Source of the DNA: Acinetobacter soli
Lineage (GTDB): Bacteria; Pseudomonadota; Gammaproteobacteria; Pseudomonadales; Moraxellaceae
DNA length: 64,000 bases
Direction: 5' to 3'
NCBI RefSeq assembly: GCF_000760595.1
Contig: NZ_BBNM01000002.1
Location: 124,001-188,000 of the forward strand
The notes under the pieces are model-generated. The model did no database searches. It saw nothing but the letters and a program-made list of their open reading frames with translations, and was not told where the DNA came from. Positions 44,301-54,157 of this stretch are shown here, one piece after another (within the stretch, counting starts at the first letter, position 1; each line of letters begins with the position of its first letter). A program made the translations under genes and the position numbers.

Positions 44301-45880
44301 GTGACCTGTGCAAACTGCTGACGGAAGTAATCCGATACAGGACGCACCTGACGAGACAATACCGCCATTGGCGTGTCATCACCCATTGAACCAACCGCTT
44401 CTTGACCACTTTCAGCAATAGGACGTAACAACTGGTCACGTTCTTCAAAAGTGACCAAGAACATTTTTTGTGCAGCTTTCAGGTTGTCGCCTGCCAAGCC
44501 TTTATCAATTAAATGCTCTTCAAGCTCTGGGCTACCTTGTAGACGCAGCGAGTTTTCACGTAACCACTGACGGTACGGGCGCATACGTTTAAGATGGTTG
44601 CTGACATCTTGTGTATCCAGCACTTTACCTGTAAAGGTATCGACCACCAGAATCTGACCCGGACCAACACGGCCTTTCGAGATTACATCTTCTGGTTGAT
44701 AATCCCATACCCCAATTTCAGAGGCTAAAGTGATGTAATCATTTTTGGTAATCACCCAACGCGCTGGACGCAAACCATTACGATCTAGCATACAAATGGC
44801 ATGACGGCCATCTTGAATCACAAGACCCGCAGGGCCATCCCATGCTTCCATGTGCTTTGAGTTAAATTCATAAAATGCACGTAAATCTGCATCTAGGGTT
44901 TCAACGTTTTGCCATGCAGGCGGCACCAGCATGCGCAAGGCACGGAATAGATCCATTCCCCCGCCGATCAGAATCTCAAGCATGTTGTCGAGACTAGATG
45001 AGTCTGATCCGGTACGGTTTACAATCGGTGTGAGCTTGGTCAAACCAGGAAGGAGTGGATTTTCAAATTTTGGTGTACGCGCCATCGCCCAGTTACGGTT
45101 GGCAGTAATCGTGTTGATTTCACCATTGTGGGCAAGATAACGGAACGGCTGTGCCAACGGCCAACGCGGTAAGGTGTTGGTCGAGAAGCGCTGATGGAAC
45201 ACCACAATATGCGATGCAAGACGCTCATCTGCTAAATCGGTATAAAAGTCCGCAATCGCTGCTGGCATCATGAGGCCTTTATAGCTAATTACGGTCGAGC
45301 ATAACGTGGTCACGTAAAACAACGGATCGTTACTGAGTTGTTGCTCTGCACGACGGCGCGCCAAAAAGAGCTTACGGTTGAATTCAACCTCAGTCACGCC
45401 CATTGGACAGTTCACAAATACTTGTTCGAAGCCCGGCAACGATTGCAAAGCAATTTCGCCTAACGCGTCGTTATTGGTTGGAACAATGCGCCATCCGATG
45501 ACACGCAGGCCATCCGCTTCAATTTCTTTGGTTAAAATCGTTTTTGCATGTTGCGCCAAGGCAGGATCAATATTTAAAAACACCGTACCGACTGCAAAAA
45601 TTTCGCTGAGTGTAATGTCACTGAGCTTTTTTGCTTCTTCACGGAAAAATTGCTTTGGCATAGCCAATAGTAGACCGCATCCGTCCCCGGTTTTACCATC
45701 TGCGGCAATACCACCACGGTGCGTCATGCAACTTAAACTGTGAATTGCGGTTTGTACAAGATGGTGGCTAGAATCCCCTTTCATATGGGCAATCAGACCA
45801 AAACCACAGTTATCTTTAAACTCATCCGGTTGGTATAAACCTTGAGCGGGAGCTACAGTGTGAGGCGATGGCAAATGCAT
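41399..45880 (-). CDS. gltB: glutamate synthase (NADPH) large subunit
   Basis: The 1493-residue enzyme makes two glutamates from glutamine and 2-oxoglutarate, the nitrogen assimilation step paired with glutamine synthetase. Cys25 in '[14 protein letters not shown]' is the Ntn glutaminase nucleophile exposed after removal of a 24-residue propeptide. The central FMN domain includes '[17 protein letters not shown]', and the [3Fe-4S] ligands lie in '[19 protein letters not shown]'. The C-terminal GXGXG beta-helix has '[14 protein letters not shown]' and '[16 protein letters not shown]'. Confidence 0.97.
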   Translation of the reverse strand: MHLPSPHTVAPAQGLYQPDEFKDNCGFGLIAHMKGDSSHHLVQTAIHSLSCMTHRGGIAADGKTGDGCGLLLAMPKQFFREEAKKLSDITLSEIFAVGTVFLNIDPALAQHAKTILTKEIEADGLRVIGWRIVPTNNDALGEIALQSLPGFEQVFVNCPMGVTEVEFNRKLFLARRRAEQQLSNDPLFYVTTLCSTVISYKGLMMPAAIADFYTDLADERLASHIVVFHQRFSTNTLPRWPLAQPFRYLAHNGEINTITANRNWAMARTPKFENPLLPGLTKLTPIVNRTGSDSSSLDNMLEILIGGGMDLFRALRMLVPPAWQNVETLDADLRAFYEFNSKHMEAWDGPAGLVIQDGRHAICMLDRNGLRPARWVITKNDYITLASEIGVWDYQPEDVISKGRVGPGQILVVDTFTGKVLDTQDVSNHLKRMRPYRQWLRENSLRLQGSPELEEHLIDKGLAGDNLKAAQKMFLVTFEERDQLLRPIAESGQEAVGSMGDDTPMAVLSRQVRPVSDYFRQQFAQVTNPPIDPLRESIVMSLETCMGREQNVFEQGPEHADRLIISSPVLSNSKMHQIRTLGRKGYEIADIDLNYPEEEGLQAAIQRICEASAQAIRDGKTLLVISDKKIREGYLPANAVLATGAIHHYLINTGLRTDANIIVETGVARDPHQFAVILGFGATAIYPYLAYDVINDLVAKGELLGDPVHAQANFRKGIEKGLLKVLSKMGISTVASYRGGQLFEAVGLSKEVVNTCFIGVPSRIEGATFADLENDQKKLAATAWKNRQPIDQGGMLKFVFGKEYHAFNPDVINALHRAVRSGNYQDFKEYAELVNNRPVATIRDLFKLKISNSIALEQVEPVEQILPRFDSAGMSIGALSPEAHEAIAIAMNTMGGRSNSGEGGEDPARYGTIRNSKIKQIASGRFGVTPAYLTSAEVLQIKVAQGAKPGEGGQLPGGKVNSLIARLRYAVPGVTLISPPPHHDIYSIEDLSQLIFDLKQVNPQAMVSVKLVSEPGVGTIAAGVAKAYADFITISGYDGGTAASPLSSIHHAGSPWELGLSEAHQALRVNDLRGKVRVQTDGGLKTGLDVIKAAILGAESFGFGSTPMIALGCKYLRICHLNNCATGVATQQDHLRKEHYIGEPEMLINFFHFIAEETREWLAALGVASLKDLIGRVDLLEILPGETDKHAHLDLTPLIQSHPSAEGKAQYCQVQGNQPFDKGILAEKMVSAMLPAIEAGTGGEFNFEIGNCDRSIGARLSGEIARRYGNLDMEAHPVVLNLNGTAGQSLGVWNAGGLHIKLEGDANDYVGKGMAGGRISIFPPKGSPFQTQNTAIIGNTCLYGATGGKLFAAGTAGERFAVRNSGAFAVIEGAGDHCCEYMTGGIVTVLGKVGHNFGAGMTGGFAYVLDLENNFVDYYNHELIDLTRISTESMEDHQENLLRILDEHIKETGSAWAYKIRNEFDFYSRKFWLVKPKAANLLTLLKATKADPQ

Positions 45881-46335
45881 AGCGTACCCTTCTTCAACAT
45901 GGCTCTTTCGAGCGTATAACGATCAATTATTTCTTCGCGACGTTGTCTCATTACTCACGTAAAGCTAAATGTTCCACAACCCATTTTTGCGTTACTTCCT
46001 GAATATACGCTTTTTTAGCTCTATATGGCAGCAACTTCATGACAAAAACGTGTTGAGTTATTTCGCACTTTTTTAAAGCAGGCGAAACGACGATTTCGCA
46101 TGCTAATTGAATTTTATGACGGCTTAGCGCCAAAATAGAACAAATTGATCAATTAGCGCATCAAACATGCAAAAAAGATGCCACATTTATTTATAAACGG
46201 TTAACTTATTTATTTGTATAGCAATAATATTTTTTATTATTCTGTAAAATTAAAAGCACAGTTTTAAAATGCACCAAAATATTGCACAATTTTAATATTG
46301 ATCAAAAATAATGCTCTATTTTGGTTCTTTTATCA
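45881..46335. promoter_or_regulatory. upstream region of gltB
   Basis: The 455 bases between gltB and the SPOR-like gene have no supported coding sequence. They carry an inverted repeat, GCTAATTG (46102-46109) and CAATTAGC (46150-46157), 220-280 bases before the gltB start. No T-tailed terminator for the SPOR-like gene was found. The gltBD promoter must lie here; I see no convincing consensus boxes. Confidence 0.45.
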
Positions 46336-47184
46336 TCAATTAAATGGGTCGCTGATTTCGCGCTCGGTCTGTTTTGGTGCCTTTTGATCGATGGCTGATG
46401 CTTTGGTTGAAGACGCTGGTAATTCGGCATTGGAGCGTGACTGGCGAACATCCACCACATTGCCTTGCGCATCACGGCGCGTAACCGTGGTGCTGGTCGT
46501 AGATGAGCTCGGCGCGTTTGCCAATGGATTAAAAGTTTGAGGTTCCACGCGCGGCAATGCGGCTGGTTTTAAATTGATTTCATGCAATTGTGCCACCAGC
46601 CCTAACTCGTCAGACCCCAGATCATTCACCAGAGGCGCCAGACTGGCAAAAGATACTGCATGCGGGCGAACCGATGCCGGTAGTTTTAATTCAAGCTGTT
46701 TTAACTGCGAATTGGCAGCAGACTCACTTCCAAAGGTGCCGTAAACCAGCATATATTGCTCTTGCTGATCGGACCCAGTTAGACGGAAGTAGTAAAACTG
46801 ATTTCGGTCAGCACGAGTTTTTAAATAGTTCTTAATGATGTCTTCATCTGAAGCACGAAAAAGCTCTATCGTCCAGCTTTTCTTGTTTTCACTGACGAAC
46901 TTGGTGCCCCGAAACTCGGACTCATGCAAACTGGCCGTAACCACGCGGGTGGTTAAATCCAGGGGTTTCACTTCTTGAGATAGCATCCCAAGATGACTGG
47001 TGGCCGCCACTTTCTCGGGTTGAATTTGCACTTGGGTTTGCGCAATATCAGTACGATCCATTTCGACCAGCTTGTCGGTGTCGTTAATTGCCCAAAACAC
47101 CAATGCAAAAAACAGACAGACAAGCGCACACACCAGCCAGCTGTAATGCTGAATTTTTTGCCATAGTGTGCGATGTGCTGTCAT
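46336..47184 (-). CDS. SPOR-like, single-pass inner-membrane protein
   Basis: The 282-residue protein has a short cytoplasmic N-terminus, one membrane helix (about residues 15-32), a periplasmic linker, and a domain around residues 100-180 ('SWTIELFRASDEDIIKNYLKTRADRNQFYYFRL', 'YMLVYGTFGSESAANSQLKQLELKLP') that has the repeating beta-alpha form and length of a SPOR peptidoglycan-binding domain. The C-terminal part is Pro/Ser/Thr-rich. It follows aroB by 9 bases, the position of DamX in E. coli (aroK-aroB-damX). A DamX-like role in cell division is inferred from this. Confidence 0.75.
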   Translation of the reverse strand: MTAHRTLWQKIQHYSWLVCALVCLFFALVFWAINDTDKLVEMDRTDIAQTQVQIQPEKVAATSHLGMLSQEVKPLDLTTRVVTASLHESEFRGTKFVSENKKSWTIELFRASDEDIIKNYLKTRADRNQFYYFRLTGSDQQEQYMLVYGTFGSESAANSQLKQLELKLPASVRPHAVSFASLAPLVNDLGSDELGLVAQLHEINLKPAALPRVEPQTFNPLANAPSSSTTSTTVTRRDAQGNVVDVRQSRSNAELPASSTKASAIDQKAPKQTEREISDPFN

Positions 47185-47193
47185 GCATTCACC

Positions 47194-48282
47194 TTATTGA
47201 TTTACAGTTTGATTTGCAAGAATTGCGGCTTTCATTTGATCGACATCAAAAGTCTTGGTAATGACCGCCTGACCTAGACGCTGCAATAATACCAGTCTTA
47301 GCTGTCCATTGAGCACTTTCTTGTCATGCGACATATAAGACAAAAATGCGTCCAACGGAATTTGCGGACATGATATCGGCAAACGCGCACGCTGAATAAT
47401 CTTTTTTGTACGTGCCAGATCTGCTTCAGAAATCCAGCCCATGCGCTGCGACAAATCAGCCGCCATAACCATACCGGTTGCCACTGCCTCGCCATGCAGC
47501 CATTCACCATAACCCAAATATGATTCAATGGCATGACCAAAGGTGTGACCCAAATTAAGTAAAGCGCGTTCACCTTGCTCTTTTTCGTCGTTTGCTACAA
47601 TTCGCGCCTTATGAGCGCATGAGCGATACACCGCTTCTGCAAGCAAAGTTTCATTTCCAGCGACCAGCTCGTCCATGTGTGTTTCGAGCCATGCCAAAAA
47701 TTCAAGATCCCCGAGCAAGGCATATTTAATCACTTCGGCTAAGCCCGCAGACAGCTCACGCGGTGGTAAAGACTTTAACTGTGACATATCGGCCATGACC
47801 ACTTCAGGCTGCTTAAAGGCCCCGATCATATTTTTGCCTAATGGATGATTAATGCCTGTTTTTCCACCGACACTTGAATCAACTTGAGACAACAATGTGG
47901 TTGGCACCTGAATAAAGTATACGCCACGCTGGAAACTCGCTGCGGCAAAGCCAGCCATATCGCCAATCACGCCACCACCAAGCGCCAGCACGGTACAATC
48001 CCGATTAAACCCGGCTTGGAGCAGCGCATCAAAAATAAGATTCAAGTGCTCGATATTTTTGTATTTCTCGCCATCTGGCAGCACACATACAGCCACTTGC
48101 TTGTCTAGAGCAGTCAACGCATCTACATAGTGTTGCAGATAGAGCTGTTCCAGCGTGGTATTGGTCACGATCATCACCTGACGACCTTTGATATACGGCG
48201 CAAGCAGGTTATGTGTCTGTAATTGACTACCAATAAAGATTGGATAACGGCGATCGCCTAACTCTACGTGAAGTGTTTGCAT
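47194..48282 (-). CDS. aroB: 3-dehydroquinate synthase
   Basis: The enzyme forms 3-dehydroquinate from DAHP, the second step of the shikimate pathway. The protein of about 362 residues has the NAD-binding '[22 protein letters not shown]', '[22 protein letters not shown]', '[22 protein letters not shown]', and the metal-binding '[11 protein letters not shown]' and '[11 protein letters not shown]'. Two close ATGs exist (48288 and 48282); 48282 is chosen because the sequence then begins 'MQTLHVELG'. It lies 23 bases after aroK. Confidence 0.97.
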   Translation of the reverse strand: MQTLHVELGDRRYPIFIGSQLQTHNLLAPYIKGRQVMIVTNTTLEQLYLQHYVDALTALDKQVAVCVLPDGEKYKNIEHLNLIFDALLQAGFNRDCTVLALGGGVIGDMAGFAAASFQRGVYFIQVPTTLLSQVDSSVGGKTGINHPLGKNMIGAFKQPEVVMADMSQLKSLPPRELSAGLAEVIKYALLGDLEFLAWLETHMDELVAGNETLLAEAVYRSCAHKARIVANDEKEQGERALLNLGHTFGHAIESYLGYGEWLHGEAVATGMVMAADLSQRMGWISEADLARTKKIIQRARLPISCPQIPLDAFLSYMSHDKKVLNGQLRLVLLQRLGQAVITKTFDVDQMKAAILANQTVNQ

Positions 48283-48305
48283 AAACATTTAAACCGGTGA
48301 GAAAA

Positions 48306-48848
48306 CTAGTGCAATTGGGGCGTTAAGATCACGCGTAAAATTTGCTGGGCAAGATCACGTGCTGCGCCTTGATTTGTTTCAATAATATGATGGGCCACTT
48401 CACGGTACAACGGATCTCGGGTACTGAGTAAATCTCGAAGGCGTTGCTCCGGATTCTCGACCTGCAATAAAGGACGATTTTTATCACGATAGGTGCGTTG
48501 TAATTGTAACTCGACAGGCGTAAATAGATAAATCACGACGCCGCGTGTTTTTAGATAGTTTCGGTTTGCTGCTTGGGTGACAGCGCCACCACCTGTAGCC
48601 AATACCAAATGGTGACGAGAGGTAAGATCATCGAGCACATTGGTTTCTCGGCCACGAAAGCCCAATTCACCTTCTTTTTCAAAAATCCATGGAATCGTAG
48701 CACCTGTTCTGCGTTCAATTTCATGATCGCTGTCGAGAAATTCACGCCCCAACAATTCTGCCAAATGCCGCCCAACGGTGGTCTTTCCTGCTCCCATGGG
48801 ACCTACCAAATAAATATTGGGTAGGCTGTCAAACTCTTTGCTTGGCAA
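48306..48848 (-). CDS. aroK: shikimate kinase
   Basis: The 180-residue kinase phosphorylates shikimate at O3. The Walker A motif 'GPMGAGKTTVGRHLAELL' lies at residues about 17-34, followed by the shikimate-binding 'DSDHEIERRTG' and 'GFRGRE', and 'LATGGGAV'. It lies between pilQ and aroB, the conserved gammaproteobacterial order pilMNOPQ-aroK-aroB. Confidence 0.97.
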   Translation of the reverse strand: MPSKEFDSLPNIYLVGPMGAGKTTVGRHLAELLGREFLDSDHEIERRTGATIPWIFEKEGELGFRGRETNVLDDLTSRHHLVLATGGGAVTQAANRNYLKTRGVVIYLFTPVELQLQRTYRDKNRPLLQVENPEQRLRDLLSTRDPLYREVAHHIIETNQGAARDLAQQILRVILTPQLH

Positions 48849-48884
48849 GGAGTCACCTATTGAATTACTTGAATTAAAACTATA

Positions 48885-50981
48885 TTAATGATTTCCAACA
48901 ATAGTGTCATTAACTATTCGAGGTGTCACAAAAATTAGCAGTTCATTTTTCGCTTCACTTTTTGCGGTCTTTTTAAATAAACGCCCCACATAAGGCAAAT
49001 CACCTAAAAATGGCACTTTAGTCACCGCATTAGACGTGGTTTGTTCGAATACACCACCCAAGACAACTGTCTCACCATTATTCACCAAGACATTGGTATT
49101 GATCGCATTTTTATTTAAAATGGCCTCACCGTTTTGGGCATAACTATTGATCGAGTCATTGGCAATATTCAGTTCCATCAAAATTTTACCGTCTGGGGTA
49201 ATGTTGGGTGTGACTTCCAGACTGAGCAATGCTTCTTTAAATGAGGTTGTGGCAGTTGATCCTGCTGCCGAATTGGTGGTGGACTGATACGGCACTTCCA
49301 CACCGGTTGCTACTTTGGCTTTTTGCTTGTCGGCGGACATCACTTTCGGTGTTGAAATCACCTCACCGTATCCGTCAGCCTGCAAGGCAGACAGCTCCAG
49401 GTCCAGCATAAAATCAGACAAACTGATTAAACCAAATGAAATACTGCTGGCGCCTGCTGTCGATACCCCTAAGTCAACACTTAAGTTATTGTTAATGGTG
49501 TCGCCATTACGCAAGTTCCATAAGGTTGAATTTTTACCTGTGACCTGTAAATCATTGCCTGTCGACAAGACGCCCCATTTCACTCCCATTTCTTTACTAA
49601 ACGAGGTCGATGCACGCACAATCCGTGCTTCAATCATGACTTGTTTCACCGGAATATCCAGCAAATCAATCATGCGTCGGATCTGGTCAATCTTTTGCGC
49701 AGTGTCATTTAAAATAAGAGTGTTGGTACGCGGATCAAAAGAAATCGTGCCACGCGGGCTTAACAAAGTGCCAACGCTATCGCCCAAAGGCTCCACCGTC
49801 GCACTACCAGTCGTAGCAGTACTGGTAGTACCGCTGTTTCGACCTTGAGTAATCAATTTTTCAATATCTACCGCTTTGGCATATTTAAGCTGAATAAACT
49901 CGGTTTGTAGCGGCGAGAGCTTGGTACTTTGTGCAATCGCTTTGGCTTCATCTTCTTCAGACTTGATCATCTCGGTGACAGGTGCTATCCAGATCACATT
50001 TCCATTACGGCGCTTGTCCAGATTTTTTGTTTTTAAAATAATATCCAGCGCCTGATCCCACGGCACGTCTTTAAGGCGCAAGGTAATATTGCCTTGTACA
50101 GAATCTGCGGTCACCATATTGATATTGGTAAAATCGGCCAGTAACTGTAATACGCGGCGTACTTCAATGTCTTGAAAATCGAGTGAAATCTTCTTACCCG
50201 TATAGTTTTGGTTGTTTTTTGAGTTTAGTCTGACATTATCTTGTGGACGCTTTAGACTGATGGTGAGTTTATTTTCGGCCTGATACGCCATGTATTCATA
50301 ACTGCCCGTCGACTGAATCGAGACCACACCGTTGCTGCCATTATTGAATGCATCAATCGATGCCACAGGCGTTGCAAACTCGGTGGTATTCAGGCGGCGC
50401 GCCAGATGCGTCGGAATTTTTATGCCGGGAAAACGCACCACCACCTTGCTGCCTTCTTGCTGTACATCGACAGGCGTGGTACTGCCTTGCAGATCAATCA
50501 CTACCTGCCCTTCACCTTGTGCTCCTTTTTGAAATCCAATATTTCCAATAGAAAGCTGGTTTTTTAGGGCTGGAGCGGCAAGTGGAGTCGCGGCAGAGGC
50601 CAGATTATTAATTTTAAGAATGAAGACATTGCCTTCTACACGCGTAGTAAATGCACCTGAATTTTTAAGATTCACCGTGACACGGGCGCGTTTTTCATCT
50701 GCACTGACTTCAATTCCCGAGGCTTCATTGCTGGTGATCGCAATATTGCGTTTGGCCAGTTTTTGCGTGGCTTGATCGAAATCCAGAATCAGACGAGAAG
50801 GCTGCTCAAGTTGATACGACTGAGGTTGTGGCGGCAGTCCATTAAACATAATCCGCACTTCGGTCCCTTGTCCCGGAATCGTCATCGGGACGACATTGGT
50901 AATGGCGACCTGCGCACTTGCAACTTGCATCACGGCATAGGTCACACTTGCCATCGTAAATTGACGAATTACCTGTTTCAT
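48885..50981 (-). CDS. pilQ: type IV pilus secretin PilQ
   Basis: PilQ forms the outer-membrane ring through which pili extend. From the ATG at 50981 (GGGGGAG site) the protein has 698 residues and a signal peptide ending near 'QVASAQ'. AMIN domains fill the N-terminal half, then a secretin_N region 'KISLDFQDIEVRRVLQLLADFTNINMV', an N1 domain, and the secretin core 'VLVNNGETVVLGGVFEQTTSNAVTKVPFLGDLPYVGRLFKK'. An ATG at 51023, with an AGGGGA site, would add 14 residues; the choice is not certain. It follows pilP. Confidence 0.93.
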   Translation of the reverse strand: MKQVIRQFTMASVTYAVMQVASAQVAITNVVPMTIPGQGTEVRIMFNGLPPQPQSYQLEQPSRLILDFDQATQKLAKRNIAITSNEASGIEVSADEKRARVTVNLKNSGAFTTRVEGNVFILKINNLASAATPLAAPALKNQLSIGNIGFQKGAQGEGQVVIDLQGSTTPVDVQQEGSKVVVRFPGIKIPTHLARRLNTTEFATPVASIDAFNNGSNGVVSIQSTGSYEYMAYQAENKLTISLKRPQDNVRLNSKNNQNYTGKKISLDFQDIEVRRVLQLLADFTNINMVTADSVQGNITLRLKDVPWDQALDIILKTKNLDKRRNGNVIWIAPVTEMIKSEEDEAKAIAQSTKLSPLQTEFIQLKYAKAVDIEKLITQGRNSGTTSTATTGSATVEPLGDSVGTLLSPRGTISFDPRTNTLILNDTAQKIDQIRRMIDLLDIPVKQVMIEARIVRASTSFSKEMGVKWGVLSTGNDLQVTGKNSTLWNLRNGDTINNNLSVDLGVSTAGASSISFGLISLSDFMLDLELSALQADGYGEVISTPKVMSADKQKAKVATGVEVPYQSTTNSAAGSTATTSFKEALLSLEVTPNITPDGKILMELNIANDSINSYAQNGEAILNKNAINTNVLVNNGETVVLGGVFEQTTSNAVTKVPFLGDLPYVGRLFKKTAKSEAKNELLIFVTPRIVNDTIVGNH

Positions 50982-51040
50982 CGAGACTCCCCCAAGCATA
51001 AAAACGTTCAAGCTTTTTCTCATTATTATTCCCCTGTGCA

Positions 51041-51565
51041 CTAGGGCTTCGGTCCAATTAAAACCAAAGATCGTGGCCGTTCAATAAATCCATCACGTCC
51101 ATCTGGCACAATTTCCATTAAATCAATTTGTGTGGGTGAGATGGCTACAATCCGCCCTTCATTCAGCCCCATATAATTGCCAATTTGTACCCGCTCAATT
51201 TCACCATCAGGCGTTTGAATTAATGCCAGAATTTGGCCATTGATGCGGCGCATACTGCCTTTCATGTTTAATGATTCAAGCGCATAACTTTCAAGTGGCT
51301 GTTTGGGTCTGGATAGATTTGGGTAAACGCGTTTTCCAGACATCACCTTGAGTTCTGCGGCAATCGAGTTCGGCAAGAATGGATTGCGTAACTGATTGGC
51401 AGAATAAAGGTAGGGCGGAACAGGCATAAATACAGGCGCAGGCTCAATCGGTAACGGTGGCTGACTTCGAATAGCGGCCATTTGCTGCTGCACACTGTCA
51501 ATGCGTGAGTCACAACCCGCAAGCCCCAGCACCACCACACTCAAGCACAGAAGTTGACGTATCAT
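51041..51565 (-). CDS. pilP: type IV pilus lipoprotein PilP
   Basis: The 174-residue lipoprotein has lipobox 'LGLAGC'. A flexible Pro-rich linker is followed by a beta-rich domain with 'YALESLNMKGSMRRINGQILALIQTPDGEIERVQIGNYMG', typical of PilP, which links PilNO in the inner membrane to PilQ. Its start overlaps the pilO stop by one base. Confidence 0.93.
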   Translation of the reverse strand: MIRQLLCLSVVVLGLAGCDSRIDSVQQQMAAIRSQPPLPIEPAPVFMPVPPYLYSANQLRNPFLPNSIAAELKVMSGKRVYPNLSRPKQPLESYALESLNMKGSMRRINGQILALIQTPDGEIERVQIGNYMGLNEGRIVAISPTQIDLMEIVPDGRDGFIERPRSLVLIGPKP

Positions 51566-52299
51566 TAAGGTGTCCCCCCTTGTGCTGCTGCGGGTGCGGC
51601 AGATGGCTGAACCGACGAGGCAGCGTTTTGCTCGTCTACACCGATATAACGATATGTTTTCGCCTTGACGCTGTAATCGACCTGCGGAATATCCGAGGTT
51701 TCTTTGGCAGGTTTTGCTTCAATGACAAAATCATGCATGGTCACGATACGCGGCAAGGCCGAAATACCACTGACGAAGGCACCAAAAGCATGGTAGTCAC
51801 CCGTGGCTTCAATCGAAATTGGCTGCTCTACAAAAATTTCTTGTTTGACCTCATTTTCAAGCCGAATATTTTTAAATTTTAAACCCGAGTTCACACCCGT
51901 CATGTTGATGTCTTCGACCAAGCCCGGAATCTCACTTTCCTTTGGAAGTTGCGTCAGTTGCTGATTAAAGCTGGCCTGCATTTCGACCAATTGACGCTGA
52001 TACTGCTGTAGATTGCGTAGTTTGGATTCTTTTTCTTTAAACTCATTCAGAAGGTTTTGTTCTTGCGCACGCGCGGTCTGTATGGTGTCTAACTGCGGAC
52101 GAATCATGACAAAATAACCAAGCGCCACCACTAAGAAAAAAATAAATATCCAGCAGGTGATTTTGACCGATTTGGGCCAACTCCCGTAATTGCTCATGTC
52201 GAGCGTATTAAACTGCTGAAAAAACTTATCCACCGTCATGCGTTTTTTCTGCACAGGTTCTTGCTCAGGTGCCGTGTGATCGACTGGATCTCGTTTCAT
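51565..52299 (-). CDS. pilO: type IV pilus alignment protein PilO
   Basis: The 244-residue bitopic inner-membrane protein has a cytoplasmic N-terminus, one membrane helix (about 48-68), a periplasmic coiled coil ('ARAQEQNLLNEFKEKESKLRNLQQYQRQLVEMQASFNQQL') and a C-terminal ferredoxin-like fold. It pairs with PilN. Its start overlaps the pilN stop by 4 bases (ATGA). Confidence 0.93.
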   Translation of the reverse strand: MKRDPVDHTAPEQEPVQKKRMTVDKFFQQFNTLDMSNYGSWPKSVKITCWIFIFFLVVALGYFVMIRPQLDTIQTARAQEQNLLNEFKEKESKLRNLQQYQRQLVEMQASFNQQLTQLPKESEIPGLVEDINMTGVNSGLKFKNIRLENEVKQEIFVEQPISIEATGDYHAFGAFVSGISALPRIVTMHDFVIEAKPAKETSDIPQVDYSVKAKTYRYIGVDEQNAASSVQPSAAPAAAQGGTP

Positions 52300-52937
52300 G
52301 GCTTGGCCCCCGCATTGGCTGCTGTTGCAGTGGTGGTTGGTGGCGCATAGGCCACACCAATTTCACCCAAATCGACACTGACCACAAAACTGCCGTATGC
52401 TTCTTCAGGTCTTGGCACAACAGACGTTGGCGCCTTCTCTTTGGTATCGTCGACCGCCAGAAATGAATTCATAAAAGCATTACGATACCAAGGCGATGCC
52501 TCAAGGTTGCGTAATAATTCGGCTACGGTATTCGGGCTTTCGGCTCGGCCTTCTAGCGTGAATTTATCGCCAGTCCGGGTAAATTTGGTCAGATACATAT
52601 TGTTTGGTGTAACCCGAACAATTTCATCAATGAGGCGAACTGCCACAGGACGCTGCGATTGCAAGCCCTGAATCAGTTTCATCCGTTCTACAATCGCATC
52701 TCGCTGCTGCTGTAAACCATCGAGTGCTTTGAGTTGATGGTCTAAGGCTTGATTGGTAGTAATAAGTAACTGATTGGCCTGCTCTTGATCATTAAGCTTG
52801 AAATTAAAATACGTCCAGCCCAATGCAACGGCAGCGCATCCGAGTATTGCCACCAAACCACTGAGTAAAATAAATTCTTTTTTACGCTTTTCTCGCAGTT
52901 TATCGCGCCATGGAAGGAGGTTAATGCGTGTCATCAT
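52296..52937 (-). CDS. pilN: type IV pilus alignment protein PilN
   Basis: The 213-residue bitopic protein begins with the conserved 'TRINLLPWRDKLREKRKKEF', which binds PilM in the cytoplasm. A membrane helix, coiled coil and periplasmic domain follow. Two adjacent ATGs precede TRINLLPW; a GGAG site serves either. It overlaps the end of pilM by 17 bases. Confidence 0.95.
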   Translation of the reverse strand: MMTRINLLPWRDKLREKRKKEFILLSGLVAILGCAAVALGWTYFNFKLNDQEQANQLLITTNQALDHQLKALDGLQQQRDAIVERMKLIQGLQSQRPVAVRLIDEIVRVTPNNMYLTKFTRTGDKFTLEGRAESPNTVAELLRNLEASPWYRNAFMNSFLAVDDTKEKAPTSVVPRPEEAYGSFVVSVDLGEIGVAYAPPTTTATAANAGAKP

Positions 52938-53991
52938 CGAAACTCCTCAAGGCCAGCCCGCATGCCACCATGAGCGATGCAGCATCATTTTCGATCTTGC
53001 GAACATCCACCTGTGGTGAAAAATCCATTTGTAAAAACGGATTGGCCACCGTCACCCGATAGCCCAGTTTTTGCTGCAACAATCGGGCTAGCCCCGGAAT
53101 ATTGGCATTTCCGCCTGCGAGCAAAATATGGTCAATTTCGTTGTACTGCGAAGATGAAAAGAAAAACTGTAATGAACGCGCCGCCTGCTGAACCAGCGCT
53201 TCTAGGTAGGGCTCAAACACTTCTGCGGTAAAATCCTCGGGCAACGAGCCGTCTTTTTTGGCACGTCCTGCTTCTTCATAAGACATTCCATAGCGTTTTT
53301 GAACGTCTTGAGTGAGTTGTTTACCGCCAAAAACCTGCTCGCGGGTATAGATAATCTTGCCCTTTTGCATCACCGACAGCGTGGTCATGGTATGGCCAAT
53401 ATCTAAAATTCCCACCGTACTTACACCCATCGGCAAGGTATCGGCAAAAACCTGAAATGCACGCTCCATGGCATAGCTTTCAACATCTGCCACCTTAGGC
53501 GTTAAACCTGCCAGCTCTAGCACTTCAACACGCGTATCGACATTTTCGGTACGTGTCGCTGCAATCAGGACATTGACCCGATTAGGATTGGCTGGGCGTT
53601 CTGGCGTGACTTCAAAATCAAGACTGACTTCATCTAAAGGAAATGGAATAAAACGCTCGGCATCCATTCGAATCTGAACTTCTCGCTCATCATCGGTCAT
53701 GTCGGCATCCATTTCGATCAGTTTGTGTACGACCATTGAGGTGGGCACTGCAATGGCCGCTTGGGTCGCTTGTGGATTGGCCAGATTGATGGCGCGCGTC
53801 AATGCGTCGGCCACCGCTTCAGGATTAAGAATATTTTTCTCAACTACACTGCTTTCTTGCAGCGGAATCAAGCCATAACTTTCTACACAGTAACGATCAT
53901 TTTTGGCAGAGAGCTCGAGTACTTTGACCGAAGTCGAACTGATATCAACCCCAACCAACCCCTTATTGGTTTTACGGTATAATCTGAGCAC
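52921..53991 (-). CDS. pilM: type IV pilus actin-like ATPase PilM
   Basis: The 356-residue cytoplasmic actin-fold protein has nucleotide-binding motifs 'GLVGVDISSTSVKVLELS' at the N-terminus, 'GILDIGHTMTTLSVMQKGK' in the middle and 'HILLAGGNANIPGLARLLQQKLG' near the end. It anchors PilN and thereby the alignment complex to the cytoplasmic pilus machinery. It is the first gene of pilMNOPQ-aroK-aroB-SPOR and is divergent from ponA across 166 bases. Confidence 0.96.
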   Translation of the reverse strand: MLRLYRKTNKGLVGVDISSTSVKVLELSAKNDRYCVESYGLIPLQESSVVEKNILNPEAVADALTRAINLANPQATQAAIAVPTSMVVHKLIEMDADMTDDEREVQIRMDAERFIPFPLDEVSLDFEVTPERPANPNRVNVLIAATRTENVDTRVEVLELAGLTPKVADVESYAMERAFQVFADTLPMGVSTVGILDIGHTMTTLSVMQKGKIIYTREQVFGGKQLTQDVQKRYGMSYEEAGRAKKDGSLPEDFTAEVFEPYLEALVQQAARSLQFFFSSSQYNEIDHILLAGGNANIPGLARLLQQKLGYRVTVANPFLQMDFSPQVDVRKIENDAASLMVACGLALRSFDDDTH

Positions 53992-54157
53992 GTAAATGGT
54001 GTCCTATTATTTTTCTGTCCCCAAAGAAGCAAGGGCTAATTTTATCTAGGTCATTAATTTTATGCGGATACAATATCTCATCTAACAATCCGCTATTCTA
54101 AAGGATATACTGACCCACAATTAGTTTGCGTTAAGCTCTTATTAAAACCCACTTGTT

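Noticed and set aside
45951..46133. 60-residue minus-strand open frame upstream of gltB
   Set aside because: It has no start signal or similarity and probably lies in the gltB leader.
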